Source of the DNA: Glandiceps talaboti
Lineage: Eukaryota; Hemichordata; Enteropneusta; Spengelidae
Direction of reading: 5' to 3'
DNA: 64,000 nt
Assembly: GCF_964340395.1 (NCBI RefSeq)
Contig: NC_135569.1
Span: 18,629,957 to 18,693,956, forward strand
Of the stretch, positions 1-9,528 are shown piece after piece (the first letter of the stretch is position 1; every line of letters starts with the position of its first letter). A model generated the notes under the pieces. The model was given only the letters and a program-made list of their open reading frames with translations, ran no database searches and was not told the DNA's origin. The translations under genes and the position numbers were made by a program.

Positions 1-124
1 AAGGTTTTGTACCAGCAACTGAGAAGATAGATTCAGTGCAGTCCTCATCCCAGGGTAACTTGGCTGATGAAGTCAATAGTATTGCCAACAGACAGAGACA
101 GAGACAGAGACAGATCGAAGATCA
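1..124 (+). CDS. Alpha-spectrin-like exon A, copy 1 (5' part outside window)
   Basis: Alpha-spectrin is the actin-crosslinking membrane-skeleton protein; it carries one SH3 domain between spectrin repeats 9 and 10. This exon encodes the end of that SH3 domain (GFVPA, then a divergent linker rich in alternating R and Q) and the start of the following helix. The complete copies downstream show that the exon begins DQWNVEVNDQGFVPA, which matches the alpha-spectrin SH3 signature WWKVEVNDRQGFVPA. The window opens inside the exon. It ends in phase 2 at a consensus GTAAGT donor at 125. Identification rests on remembered family sequence and is strong over the SH3 part; the linker is poorly conserved. 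It is one of three near-identical copies spaced 1840 bp apart. Confidence 0.8.
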
Positions 125-499
125 GTAAGTTACTATAATTATCACCATGGGTTTCTTACAGAGAAGTTGCACAATGTTGATGGAAGAAAGTCATGAAATT
201 TACATTTTAGATGCAGCATTTTAGCAAAGATTTTTGAACCTTTGTAACATTGACTATAGTTTGATAGGGAACCCTGGTAAAACAGCTATGGAATTCTGGG
301 ACATTTGACCTACTTCCCAGCTTGACAATGATGTATAGAATGTTGCAGGCAAACCTAAGTAAGTTTAGTGACCTCAAAAAAGATTTTTTGACAAGTTTGT
401 GATGAAGCACTATATACATTGTACTATCCATTCGACACACCTGTAACGTTATCAAATTGGCTAAAGTAAAGTGCTAAAATGTGTTTAATTTCTGTTTAG

Positions 500-695
500 A
501 TACACACATTTGCTGGAGATAGCCAATAAAAGAAAACGTTGTCTGGAAGATTCATTGACTCAACACATGCTGAGACGTGAAGCTGGTGATCTCTTGGCAG
601 CCAACAAGACCAGACTGACAGAAATTAATGAAATGACTACCGCCATCCAAGTTGAAAGGAGTCAAGAAGTACAGAGTGTAGCTGCTCATATCCAG
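500..695 (+). CDS. Alpha-spectrin-like exon B, copy 1
   Basis: The exon starts after a TTTAG acceptor (498-499), completes a split Gln codon from exon A, and runs 65 further codons to a GT donor at 696 (phase 0). It begins YTHLLEIANKRKRCLEDS, equivalent to the YHSLLELGEKRKGMLEKS start of the spectrin repeat after SH3, continues with HMLRREAGD, and then passes directly to LLAANKTRLTEINEM, which matches the KANESRLKDIN part near the end of the same repeat. About 35 residues of the repeat, including the conserved WI..KE segment, are therefore missing without loss of frame. Exons A and B together are 348 nt (116 codons) with phase 0 at both outer ends. This copy has Leu where copies 2 and 3 have Trp, in the sequence EDS-L/W-TQH. 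Confidence 0.8.
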
Positions 696-1592
696 GTTAG
701 GATGTGTTCTATGCTATGATTAATTGAGTTGGGTCTTAAAGTGGCCATATGGATGAGAATTGGGGTATTTGTTTTGGATTTTTAATTTATAAAACAATTT
801 TATCATGGCTTCCTACTTGAAAAATCAGTATGAAACAACATATGCCAAGTCCTTGTTTGTAACTCAATAAATGGCAAAAGACCGGTAAGTATGAAAAATG
901 TTTGATATTGTACGTACAATAACAAACTTTGTGACACGTTTTTTTAAATAGATATTTGCAGTATATTGAATTACAAACACAGAATCCACCTAAGTTGTTT
1001 CACTTTGACTTTTCAAGTATGAAGCCATGATAAAATTATATTATAAATTTCAAATCCATTTCTCATTCAAATGGCCACTGTTTGAATTCTACATAAATGA
1101 ATGAAATTTTGTAAAGCAGGGATTTTAACGATTGGGAATATAGTTATAAAGTTTGAGCATGATATAAAACTCTGGATAAATTCTGTATTTTCATAAGATT
1201 TAAGTTTAAGACTCTTTAGTCCCTGGTCACATGATCTTGTGATGACGTAGGGATAAAATGTCTTTAGAAGATTGTTGCTGTTGTGGCCCTCTCACTGTTA
1301 CTGCTGAGTATTGGGGTCCAGATCGTTCTGTAATAGAAGCATCTGACTGGACTGGAATAATATGAGAAGAGAACTTTGAATCAAATCTAAATTTCACAAT
1401 TTAAATTGTTTATTTAGCATTCATGTAAGAATAAATTATACCATGCATGAACCAAACTAAACCAAAAATATGGATTATATGGTCATTCTATGTCAAGACA
1501 ACATGTGTCTGTGTCATTGGTTCTGTTGTGTTAAAAATTGCCCTTACTTTCCCCAATCTTACTGGATATGGTACTTCATTGTAGAATCATTA

Positions 1593-1730
1593 TTCCCAAC
1601 ATATTTCTTCATTCAGCCGGAAACTATTCGTGACCTCTAAGGGTAGTCACTCCTCAAGTGACTCATCATGACAAGGGCCCCTTAGGTTACTTGTATTTTC
1701 CTTGGCTGAACGAAGAAAAATATTTGGGAA
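1593..1730. mobile_element. Palindromic MITE-like hairpin in spectrin intron (first copy)
   Basis: Arms of about 28 bp face each other: left starts CCCAACATATTTCTTCATTC, right ends CGAAGAAAAATATTTGGGAA. Pairing continues inward between GTGACCTCTAAGGG and CCCCTTAGGTTAC. A related element lies at 52234-52373, and similarity extends leftward over about 150 bp in both places. Confidence 0.65.
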
Positions 1731-1812
1731 TTATATATAAGTTTACAAATGATACTCTGGTGTTTCTGTCAGCAAGAAACCCATAAGATATTTTATATGT
1801 TTATGTTGATAG

Positions 1813-1964
1813 GACCAGTGGAACGTTGAAGTAAATGATCAAGGTTTTGTACCAGCAACTGAGAAGATAGATTCAGTGCAGTCCTCATCCCAGGGTAACT
1901 TGGCTGATGAAGTCAATAGTATTGCCAACAGACAGAGACAGAGACAGAGACAGATCGAAGATCA
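1813..1964 (+). CDS. Alpha-spectrin-like exon A, copy 2 (complete)
   Basis: The complete 152-nt exon follows an AG acceptor at 1811-1812 and ends at a GTAAGT donor at 1965. It reads 50 codons plus two bases, starting DQWNVEVNDQGFVPA. This is the second half of an SH3 domain (strands after the n-Src loop, including the conserved W and the PA of the ligand groove) followed by the SH3-to-repeat-10 linker. The first half of the SH3 domain (ALYDY and beyond) is absent from the unit and must lie upstream of the window if it exists at all. The sequence is essentially identical to copies 1 and 3 where they overlap. Confidence 0.82.
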
Positions 1965-2339
1965 GTAAGTTACTATAATTATCACCATGGGTTTCTTACA
2001 GAGAAGTTGCACAATGTTGATGGAAGAAAGTCATGAAATTTACATTTTAGATGCAGCATTTTAGCAAAGATTTTTGAACCTTTGTAACATTGACTATAGT
2101 TTGATAGGGAACCCTGGTAAAACAGCTATGGAATTCTGGGACATTTGACCTACTTCCCAGCTTGACAATGATGTATAGAATGTTGCAGGCAAACCTAAGT
2201 AAGTTTAGTGACCTCAAAAAAGATTTTTTGACAAGTTTGTGATGAAGCACTATATACATTGTACTATCCATTCGACACACCTGTAACGTTATCAAATTGG
2301 CTAAAGTAAAGTGCTAAAATGTGTTTAATTTCTGTTTAG

Positions 2340-2535
2340 ATACACACATTTGCTGGAGATAGCCAATAAAAGAAAACGTTGTCTGGAAGATTCATGGACT
2401 CAACACATGCTGAGACGTGAAGCTGGTGATCTCTTGGCAGCCAACAAGACCAGACTGACAGAAATTAATGAAATGACTACCGCCATACAAGTTGAAAGAA
2501 GTCAAGAAGTACAGAGTGTGGCTGCTCATATCCAG
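2340..2535 (+). CDS. Alpha-spectrin-like exon B, copy 2
   Basis: This is the same 196-nt exon as at 500-695, with acceptor and donor intact and one amino-acid difference (Leu to Trp after EDS) plus silent changes in the AIQVERS region. Copies 2 and 3 share these variants, so they are each other's closest relatives. The frame is open throughout. Confidence 0.8.
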
Positions 2536-3432
2536 GTTAGGATGTGTTCTATGCTATGATTAATTGAGTTGGGTCTTAAAGTGGCCATATGGATGAGAAT
2601 TGGGGTATTTGTTTTGGATTTTTAATTTATAAAACAATTTTATCATGGCTTCCTACTTGAAAAATCAGTATGAAACAACATATGCCAAGTCCTTGTTTGT
2701 AACTCAATAAATGGCAAAAGACCGGTAAGTATGAAAAATGTTTGATATTGTACGTACAATAACAAACTTTGTGACACGTTTTTTTAAATAGATATTTGCA
2801 GTATATTGAATTACAAACACAGAATCCACCTAAGTTGTTTCACTTTGACTTTTCAAGTATGAAGCCATGATAAAATTATATTATAAATTTCAAATCCATT
2901 TCTCATTCAAATGGCCACTGTTTGAATTCTACATAAATGAATGAAATTTTGTAAAGCAGGGATTTTAACGATTGGGAATATAGTTATAAAGTTTGAGCAT
3001 GATATAAAACTCTGGATAAATTCTGTATTTTCATAAGATTTAAGTTTAAGACTCTTTAGTCCCTGGTCACATGATCTTGTGATGACGTAGGGATAAAATG
3101 TCTTTAGAAGATTGTTGCTGTTGTGGCCCTCTCACTGTTACTGCTGAGTATTGGGGTCCAGATCGTTCTGTAATAGAAGCATCTGACTGGACTGGAATAA
3201 TATGAGAAGAGAACTTTGAATCAAATCTAAATTTCACAATTTAAATTGTTTATTTAGCATTCATGTAAGAATAAATTATACCATGCATGAACCAAACTAA
3301 ACCAAAAATATGGATTATATGGTCATTCTATGTCAAGACAACATGTGTCTGTGTCATTGGTTCTGTTGTGTTAAAAATTGCCCTTACTTTCCCCAATCTT
3401 ACTGGATATGGTACTTCATTGTAGAATCATTA

Positions 3433-3570
3433 TTCCCAACATATTTCTTCATTCAGCCGGAAACTATTCGTGACCTCTAAGGGTAGTCACTCCTCAAGTG
3501 ACTCATCATGACAAGGGCCCCTTAGGTTACTTGTATTTTCCTTGGCTGAATGAAGAAAAATATTTGGGAA
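3433..3570. mobile_element. Palindromic MITE-like hairpin in spectrin intron (second copy)
   Basis: This is the copy of the 1593-1730 hairpin carried along by the 1840-bp duplication (offset exactly 1840). The third unit is truncated before this point and has none. Confidence 0.65.
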
Positions 3571-3652
3571 TTATATATAAGTTTACAAATGATACTCTGG
3601 TGTTTCTGTCAGCAAGAAACCCATAAGATATTTTATATGTTTATGTTGATAG

Positions 3653-3804
3653 GACCAGTGGAACGTTGAAGTAAATGATCAAGGTTTTGTACCAGCAACT
3701 GAGAAGATAGATTCAGTGCAGTCCTCATCCCAGGGTAACTTGGCTGATGAAGTCAATAGTATTGCCAACAGACAGAGACAGAGACAGAGACAGATCGAAG
3801 ATCA
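3653..3804 (+). CDS. Alpha-spectrin-like exon A, copy 3
   Basis: This is the third copy of the SH3-half and linker exon, with the same AG acceptor (3651-3652), frame and GTAAGT donor (3805) as copy 2. No disabling change is visible. It is followed 375 bp later by exon B copy 3, at the spacing seen in the other two units. Confidence 0.8.
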
Positions 3805-4179
3805 GTAAGTTACTATAATTATCACCATGGGTTTCTTACAGAGAAGTTGCACAATGTTGATGGAAGAAAGTCATGAAATTTACATTTTAGATGCAGCATT
3901 TTAGCAAAGATTTTTGAACCTTTGTAACATTGACTATAGTTTGATAGGGAACCCTGGTAAAACAGCTATGGAATTCTGGGACATTTGACCTACTTCCCAG
4001 CTTGACAATGATGTATAGAATGTTGCAGGCAAACCTAAGTAAGTTTAGTGACCTCAAAAAAGATTTTTTGACAAGTTTGTGATGAAGCACTATATACATT
4101 GTACTATCCATTCGACACACCTGTAACGTTATCAAATTGGCTAAAGTAAAGTGCTAAAATGTGTTTAATTTCTGTTTAG

Positions 4180-4375
4180 ATACACACATTTGCTGGAGAT
4201 AGCCAATAAAAGAAAACGTTGTCTGGAAGATTCATGGACTCAACACATGCTGAGACGTGAAGCTGGTGATCTCTTGGCAGCCAACAAGACCAGACTGACA
4301 GAAATTAATGAAATGACTACCGCCATACAAGTTGAAAGAAGTCAAGAAGTACAGAGTGTGGCTGCTCATATCCAG
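4180..4375 (+). CDS. Alpha-spectrin-like exon B, copy 3
   Basis: This is the third copy of the partial spectrin-repeat exon and matches copy 2. The duplicated unit runs on only to about 4453. After that the sequence keeps short matches to the unit (to about 4590) but with deletions and substitutions, so this copy is joined to the older, diverged downstream flank. The next spectrin-like exon downstream (5051-5210) is broken. Confidence 0.8.
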
Positions 4376-4453
4376 GTTAGGATGTGTTCTATGCTATGAT
4401 TAATTGAGTTGGGTCTTAAAGTGGCCATATGGATGAGAATTGGGGTATTTGTT

Positions 4454-5050
4454 TGATGTATGAAAAAACATATGCCAAGTCCTTGTTTCAATAAATGGCA
4501 AAAGATCGGTAAGTGTGAAAAATGTTTGTTATCGTATGTACAATAACAAACTTTTTGACACTTTTGTTAGATTTTGGCAATGTATTGAGTTAAAAACACT
4601 GACTGATGAATGAAGTACCAGATTTGGCAGTGCTCATGAAGTACACAGGTTCTTTAGGTGAGAAATAACTAGATCATGTGTGTGATTGAGTGGGGGGGGG
4701 GGGGGGAGTGATAGGCAGCTAGGAGATGCATGGAGGATGATATGTTGGTAATGACTCCTATTGCATATTCGGTATGACAGAAAATTCTGCAGCTTTGTAG
4801 ATGGAAAGATCAGGGAATATTATATATGAAAGTAATTAGTTTTTTTCTGTTACATATTATCTACTGTTATGATATTGGTCATGTAGTTTTATTACTATCA
4901 TGTGTCTAGGTATAATTTGGGAAAATATTGTAGTATTAAAAGCATGTAAGAATAGAAAGTGACCTCAACTCCATTTCTTCATAGTTTACACAGGAACACA
5001 GTTATAGATGTCCACTTCAATTGAATAGTGTTCTTTTTTGTCTATTCCAG
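4454..5050. other. Intron-like sequence between spectrin exons
   Basis: This holds the diverged continuation of the 1840-bp unit up to about 4590, a 15-base G run at 4692-4706, and AT-rich sequence. I see no exon. Confidence 0.5.
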
Positions 5051-5210
5051 AGATGCCAATGAAACTTTAAAAGTGAGAAAGACAATGCTCTGAATACAGA
5101 CAACTATGGACATGACGTACACAGTGTTCAGGCCTTTCAGTGTAAACATTGCTAGTATTACTTACAAACGGTATGAAATTGATGACACTGTCTGTAATCT
5201 TCAGAGATGT
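5051..5210 (+). pseudogene. Broken alpha-spectrin exon (repeat 11 region)
   Basis: A good acceptor (TCTATTCCAG, ending 5050) and a consensus GTAAGT donor (5211) bound 160 nt with clear similarity to the alpha-spectrin repeat that follows repeat 10. One frame gives DANET. A shifted frame then gives NALNTDNYGHDVHSVQAFQ and CKH, against family NTDNYGHDLASVQALQRKH. A frameshift near 5080 and an in-frame TAG at about 5153 break the reading. The order (SH3 end, repeat 10, repeat 11) is that of alpha-spectrin, so this belongs to the same locus as the triplicated exons. Splice sites survive although the frame does not. Confidence 0.72.
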
Positions 5211-7820
5211 GTAAGTTTATCTATGTAACATTCTGAAATACTTCACTTTACTTTTTTTTGTAGCATAGTATTATGTTACATAGAGACGCTCATTAGACAA
5301 AAGTTTATGATCTGTAATCATTTTAATATTTCATATCATTCATAGAATATTCGCATAAGTCAAATCTATACAATTTTGTATGATCATGACCTTGCGAGAC
5401 ACATTAGTCGGTTTTTTGAGGACATATTTGTCGTTTTTTTATGGTATTTGGTAAATTGGCTACAAACTAACTTCACAATTGCAAGTCAAAACTACGAGAG
5501 TCAATCTAAGTATGGTACTTCCATTGACCTCACTGTACTAACAAGTACATGATTTCTCATGTTCAAAATAGATTTTCAATGATTTGCTATCCATACCCTC
5601 TGAAAATATGAATGGCTAAAGCTGTTTGATGATGTATCTAATCTTGTCCTATTTACGAAATCTAACTGTATTTGCCAAAAACAATTGGCCTAGACTTGTT
5701 GCGACAGCAGTCGCCAACTTACAATCACACGATATGTACTCCAACGAGTTGTGCCGAAGATGTGTGTACTACTGTGCAGTAGTGATATACCAATCGATTC
5801 AAGTTTCTGTGTGGTGGTAAATTTGTTTGTTAACAATGTCTGTTGATATCAATTTCTTTGAGTGTTCAGCGTAGCATTGTGGCATGCAATCATCACTGAT
5901 GAAATCGACACAGTGTAGTTAGTATCTATTGTTTTTCGACTACCTAGCCTAGTTATATATCATCCCATTCTGGTAGAGGTTTGACACATCTCATGTGTGA
6001 ATGGTTTTCTACACTATATAATCTCGAGTGTGCCATATTGATAATCTAAACATTTACTAGAGGGTCTTACAATGTCAGAATGCCAAATACATTTGAGGTG
6101 TTGTTTAGTTCTTTCAAAACACTACAAATACGCGAAAAACATCATAATTCACATTTTTCCATCCTTTTTTAAAAGCTTTGGTGGTACTTTGTTAATCATG
6201 GCAATGGAGTGCAACATTTTTTGGTTGATAAAACATGATTTAAAAAAACTTCTGGTCTTTTGACATAGCATGGAGAGTTAAATTTGTGAACATGATGACT
6301 CTATTCAGTCAAAATGACAGGGTTGAGTAGGCAAGTGGATAAAACTTTGAGAAATAGACCATGGTTTATAGGTGGATGTACCAGGTTACAGAACACCTGG
6401 TGTTCAAGTATGCAGTGAATATATCATTAGACAACCACTCTGCTGACAAAATTGTGTTCCCAGCCCGACCTGTCTTAGAATTAAACCAATTCATATATAC
6501 TCAGACAATTTGACAACGTGTATGATATTATATGCATATCAGTTATTTCCCCGTTTATGGCCAAAACAAATCTCTTCTTACGTCAACAGTGCTCAAACTG
6601 AAGTTACATTACCAAAACTTCATCCTGGACTATTTTGCATCTGAGGCTTTCAAAAATCCTTATTGTGTAATCCTGCATCAAAAAACATGTATTGGAAAAA
6701 CAGTTCACAGGAAATTAATTTATAATACTTTGACTGGCAATAATATACTACATTTTATTTGCCACCAATTGAGTATAACATTCACAATTTACTGGGAAGT
6801 GTGGTTTCTTTACAATGATGAAGGGAAACACATCGTGTGTGCCTCATGTCTATAATGTATGTATACATTGTGACTGTCTAGTAACTACCTCTTGCTGTCC
6901 ATGAATTTGTGTTTTTTGGGGACAATAAGTGCTCCATACAATCGATACTCAAAGAATATGTGTAGTGGTGTGGCTTACAATCACCATCACTAAGGGTATA
7001 GGATACTGCCATTAAAAGAGCTAAATATGTTGAAGAGCTAAACCTGTTTTTCTGAAAGTCATCGGTTCAGATTTATATGTGCAATCAGTAACATACATGT
7101 AAATGACAAATATGAGTTTCATTACACATCAACAATTTATGAAATATCACTTTAAAAATGCCAACAAGTTCTGAAGACACAAGTACAATAAATGAATGAT
7201 TTACAGAAAATAGAATAATGGTAAAATTCAACAATGGTAAGTTGCGCCTTATAAGTTATGGGGTCAACAATTTTCCATTGTGACTTCTTCTCCATTGTAA
7301 GAAAAGTATCATCATCTATCAGCTATGATGACCTACAGCATTATGTACCAAGTCTACCACCTATAAAGATGAATATAATAAAGTAATCTATTTGATCTTA
7401 AAATAATTTCATAAATTCAAAACTTAATATTAATTATAATCATTTGACTCTAGACTGTTCCTGTCAGTATGCACACCTACAGCTTATATTTTTAGAATCA
7501 TATTATTACAATAAATGTTGCAATTTGTCTTTGAGCTAATTGTCAAAACAGTCAACAATGAAATATCCAATTGCAATATTACACAAAACGCTTTGAATGA
7601 AGTAACTTCTGATAATGTTTGATGAACTTCAGGTTTAAGTTTTCATAATTCCACTACAAATTTGGGGTACTTAACATAATGTAGCAAGTCCACGTTTGTG
7701 GCATAATTCCACAAACACAAATCAACAACAAAAGTCGCAAATTAATGCAAGATTGGAAAAGTCATGATGAGAACCTTGACTCGTTCTGTTGTGAACTTAC
7801 AACAGTTTATATAGCGTGTG
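5211..7820. other. AT-rich sequence without a recognised gene
   Basis: The longest open frame is 107 codons at 6532-6855 on the plus strand (starts MHISYFPVYGQNKS). It resembles no family I know, lacks clear splice or promoter context, and is probably chance in AT-rich DNA. No further spectrin exon was found. Confidence 0.5.
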
Positions 7821-7823
7821 GTG

Positions 7824-8480
7824 TCTAGTTTGGAAATTGTTCAAAGGAAAATGATTGCCTCACAGGTGTATGATTTGGGTAAAAAAATGTGGGTTTTTTT
7901 TTGGTTAGAAAAAATTAAAATGTAAACCTACTGGGGGCAGATCAGTCTGAAATTGGGTGGGAACTTTCTTCGAGGGGTTTATAGTAAAAAGAATTTCATT
8001 ATATGATGCTCCTAATAGTGATATGCAAATTAGGTATACAAATATGAACTATTTGGTCAAAAATCTTTAATTCCGAAAGGACTTTGCTGATTTGTCTGTA
8101 ATTTCACAGGGATGTTTCTTGGAATGTACAGATCAGTGAATATTAATCACATGATGATGCCATGAGTGATATGCAGATTATGGTTAAATACATAAATAAA
8201 TAAACATTCAAAACATGTATGTAAATGGGACTATTAAACAGCAAGAGCACGCCTATAGCAACAGTCAAATGATCACATGTATTGCAAAGATATTATCAGA
8301 GATTCATAGGCAGGTGAATGAACATTCAAAAAATGTATGCAAATATGTCTAGCAACATGACCACTCCCATACCAACAGTTAAATGATTGTGTATATTGCA
8401 AATGTAACAACAGGGCTGGATGGATAGGTAACTGTGATGACTTCTATTCATTATCTGTACCAAAAGTGGCATCTTGACCT
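7824..8480 (+). mobile_element. Dispersed hairpin/microsatellite/module repeat, copy A (5' truncated)
   Basis: This shares successive landmarks with copies at 12.8, 16, 28.3, 45.5 and 49.3 kb: GTGTCTAGTTTGGAAA, ATTTGGGT..AAAAATGTG, TGGTCAAAAATCTTTAATTC, GTGATATGCA, and then a module containing ATGTATGCAAATATG..TAGCAACA. The 5' hairpin, GT tract and 3' end are missing. Confidence 0.7.
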
Positions 8481-9528
8481 TATTTGAACCATAAATCATA
8501 CAGATTCAAATTTGATGTGTAGTTAGGAAATTACTTAGACTTGGATGTAACACAGTGTGCATACACGTGTGGGTTCTATTGCTGTGAATATATTGGTACA
8601 GTACCTGATAGCATCCATAAGGGTTGTAAAATATAAAACTCTTCAGTTTAATTTTTATTGATTGTAATTTGTTTCATATGACTACTGACAGGCAATGTAG
8701 ACTCACTGATCTATTTTTTTGTTTTTGTGTGGAGAATGGGTTTATTATGGTTTTTTATTTGTGTTCTGAGCAAGTCATAACAATGGGATCACAGCCTCTT
8801 ACAGTATCAAATCCTGAAAAAGAGAAAGAGCAAAAAATTATACCAAAACTACCAAAAGAGTATGGATAGTGACAATATTATATTTTTGCTCAAACTATAG
8901 ATAAATATAGTAATTATATGAACTTTGATGTCATTTTTGCCCTGATTGGCATGTACCGGTATGTAGTCTAAACGATTATTGCAAGTGTGAACTATAGTGA
9001 TTTCAATCTGCCATTTGTCATGGAATTATGCCTTGAAACAACAAAAATCTAACAAAAACAAGAAATATATGAAGTGAAAGTTCAAGAAATCCAAATTTTT
9101 AAATATAGTGACCATGATTGTGTAAATCATACAGAGGTGAATTTACCAAAAGTTGAGGTAGCACACATGGAACAGATTATGTGAAAGTCACGAAAACAAT
9201 ATTCTATTCATGTTCAAATTTTACAAAACAATATACTTAACTACATAAAAATGACAGTTGATAATCTAAAATGCTGTAACGACTGATAATATTTCTAAAG
9301 CGAAAACAAAACAAAACATATCAGGCTCTCCAATGGTCAGTGAGTGGAATGCAGGCATCTCAGATTTGAAGGGAAATCTCATTAACATTAAAATTTGTAC
9401 CCAAGTTAATTAACTGAATAACTTTGCCATAAACACACAAGTTGGGGACTTAATATCTTTGGGACTATGTCTTCAATTGTTTGAAATGTTATTGCTATAC
9501 AAGTCAGAAGAATAAACAGATTTTGATA
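8481..9528. other. No recognised gene
   Basis: A 66-codon frame at 8669-8869 ends in a Lys- and Glu-rich tail (KEKEQKIIPKLPKEYG), which could be a terminal exon, but I find no family or convincing splice context. Confidence 0.4.

Larger units (their letters stand above)
1..4453 (+). repeat. 1840-bp tandem unit, about 2.4 copies, carrying exons A and B
   Basis: Base 1 corresponds to 1841 and 3681. Identity between copies is near complete, introns included, with only scattered substitutions (for example C/T at 1711 against 3551). Each complete unit holds exon A, a 375-bp intron, exon B and about 1.1 kb of intron. Such identity in introns indicates a recent unequal exchange, or possibly an assembly artefact. 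Confidence 0.95.
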
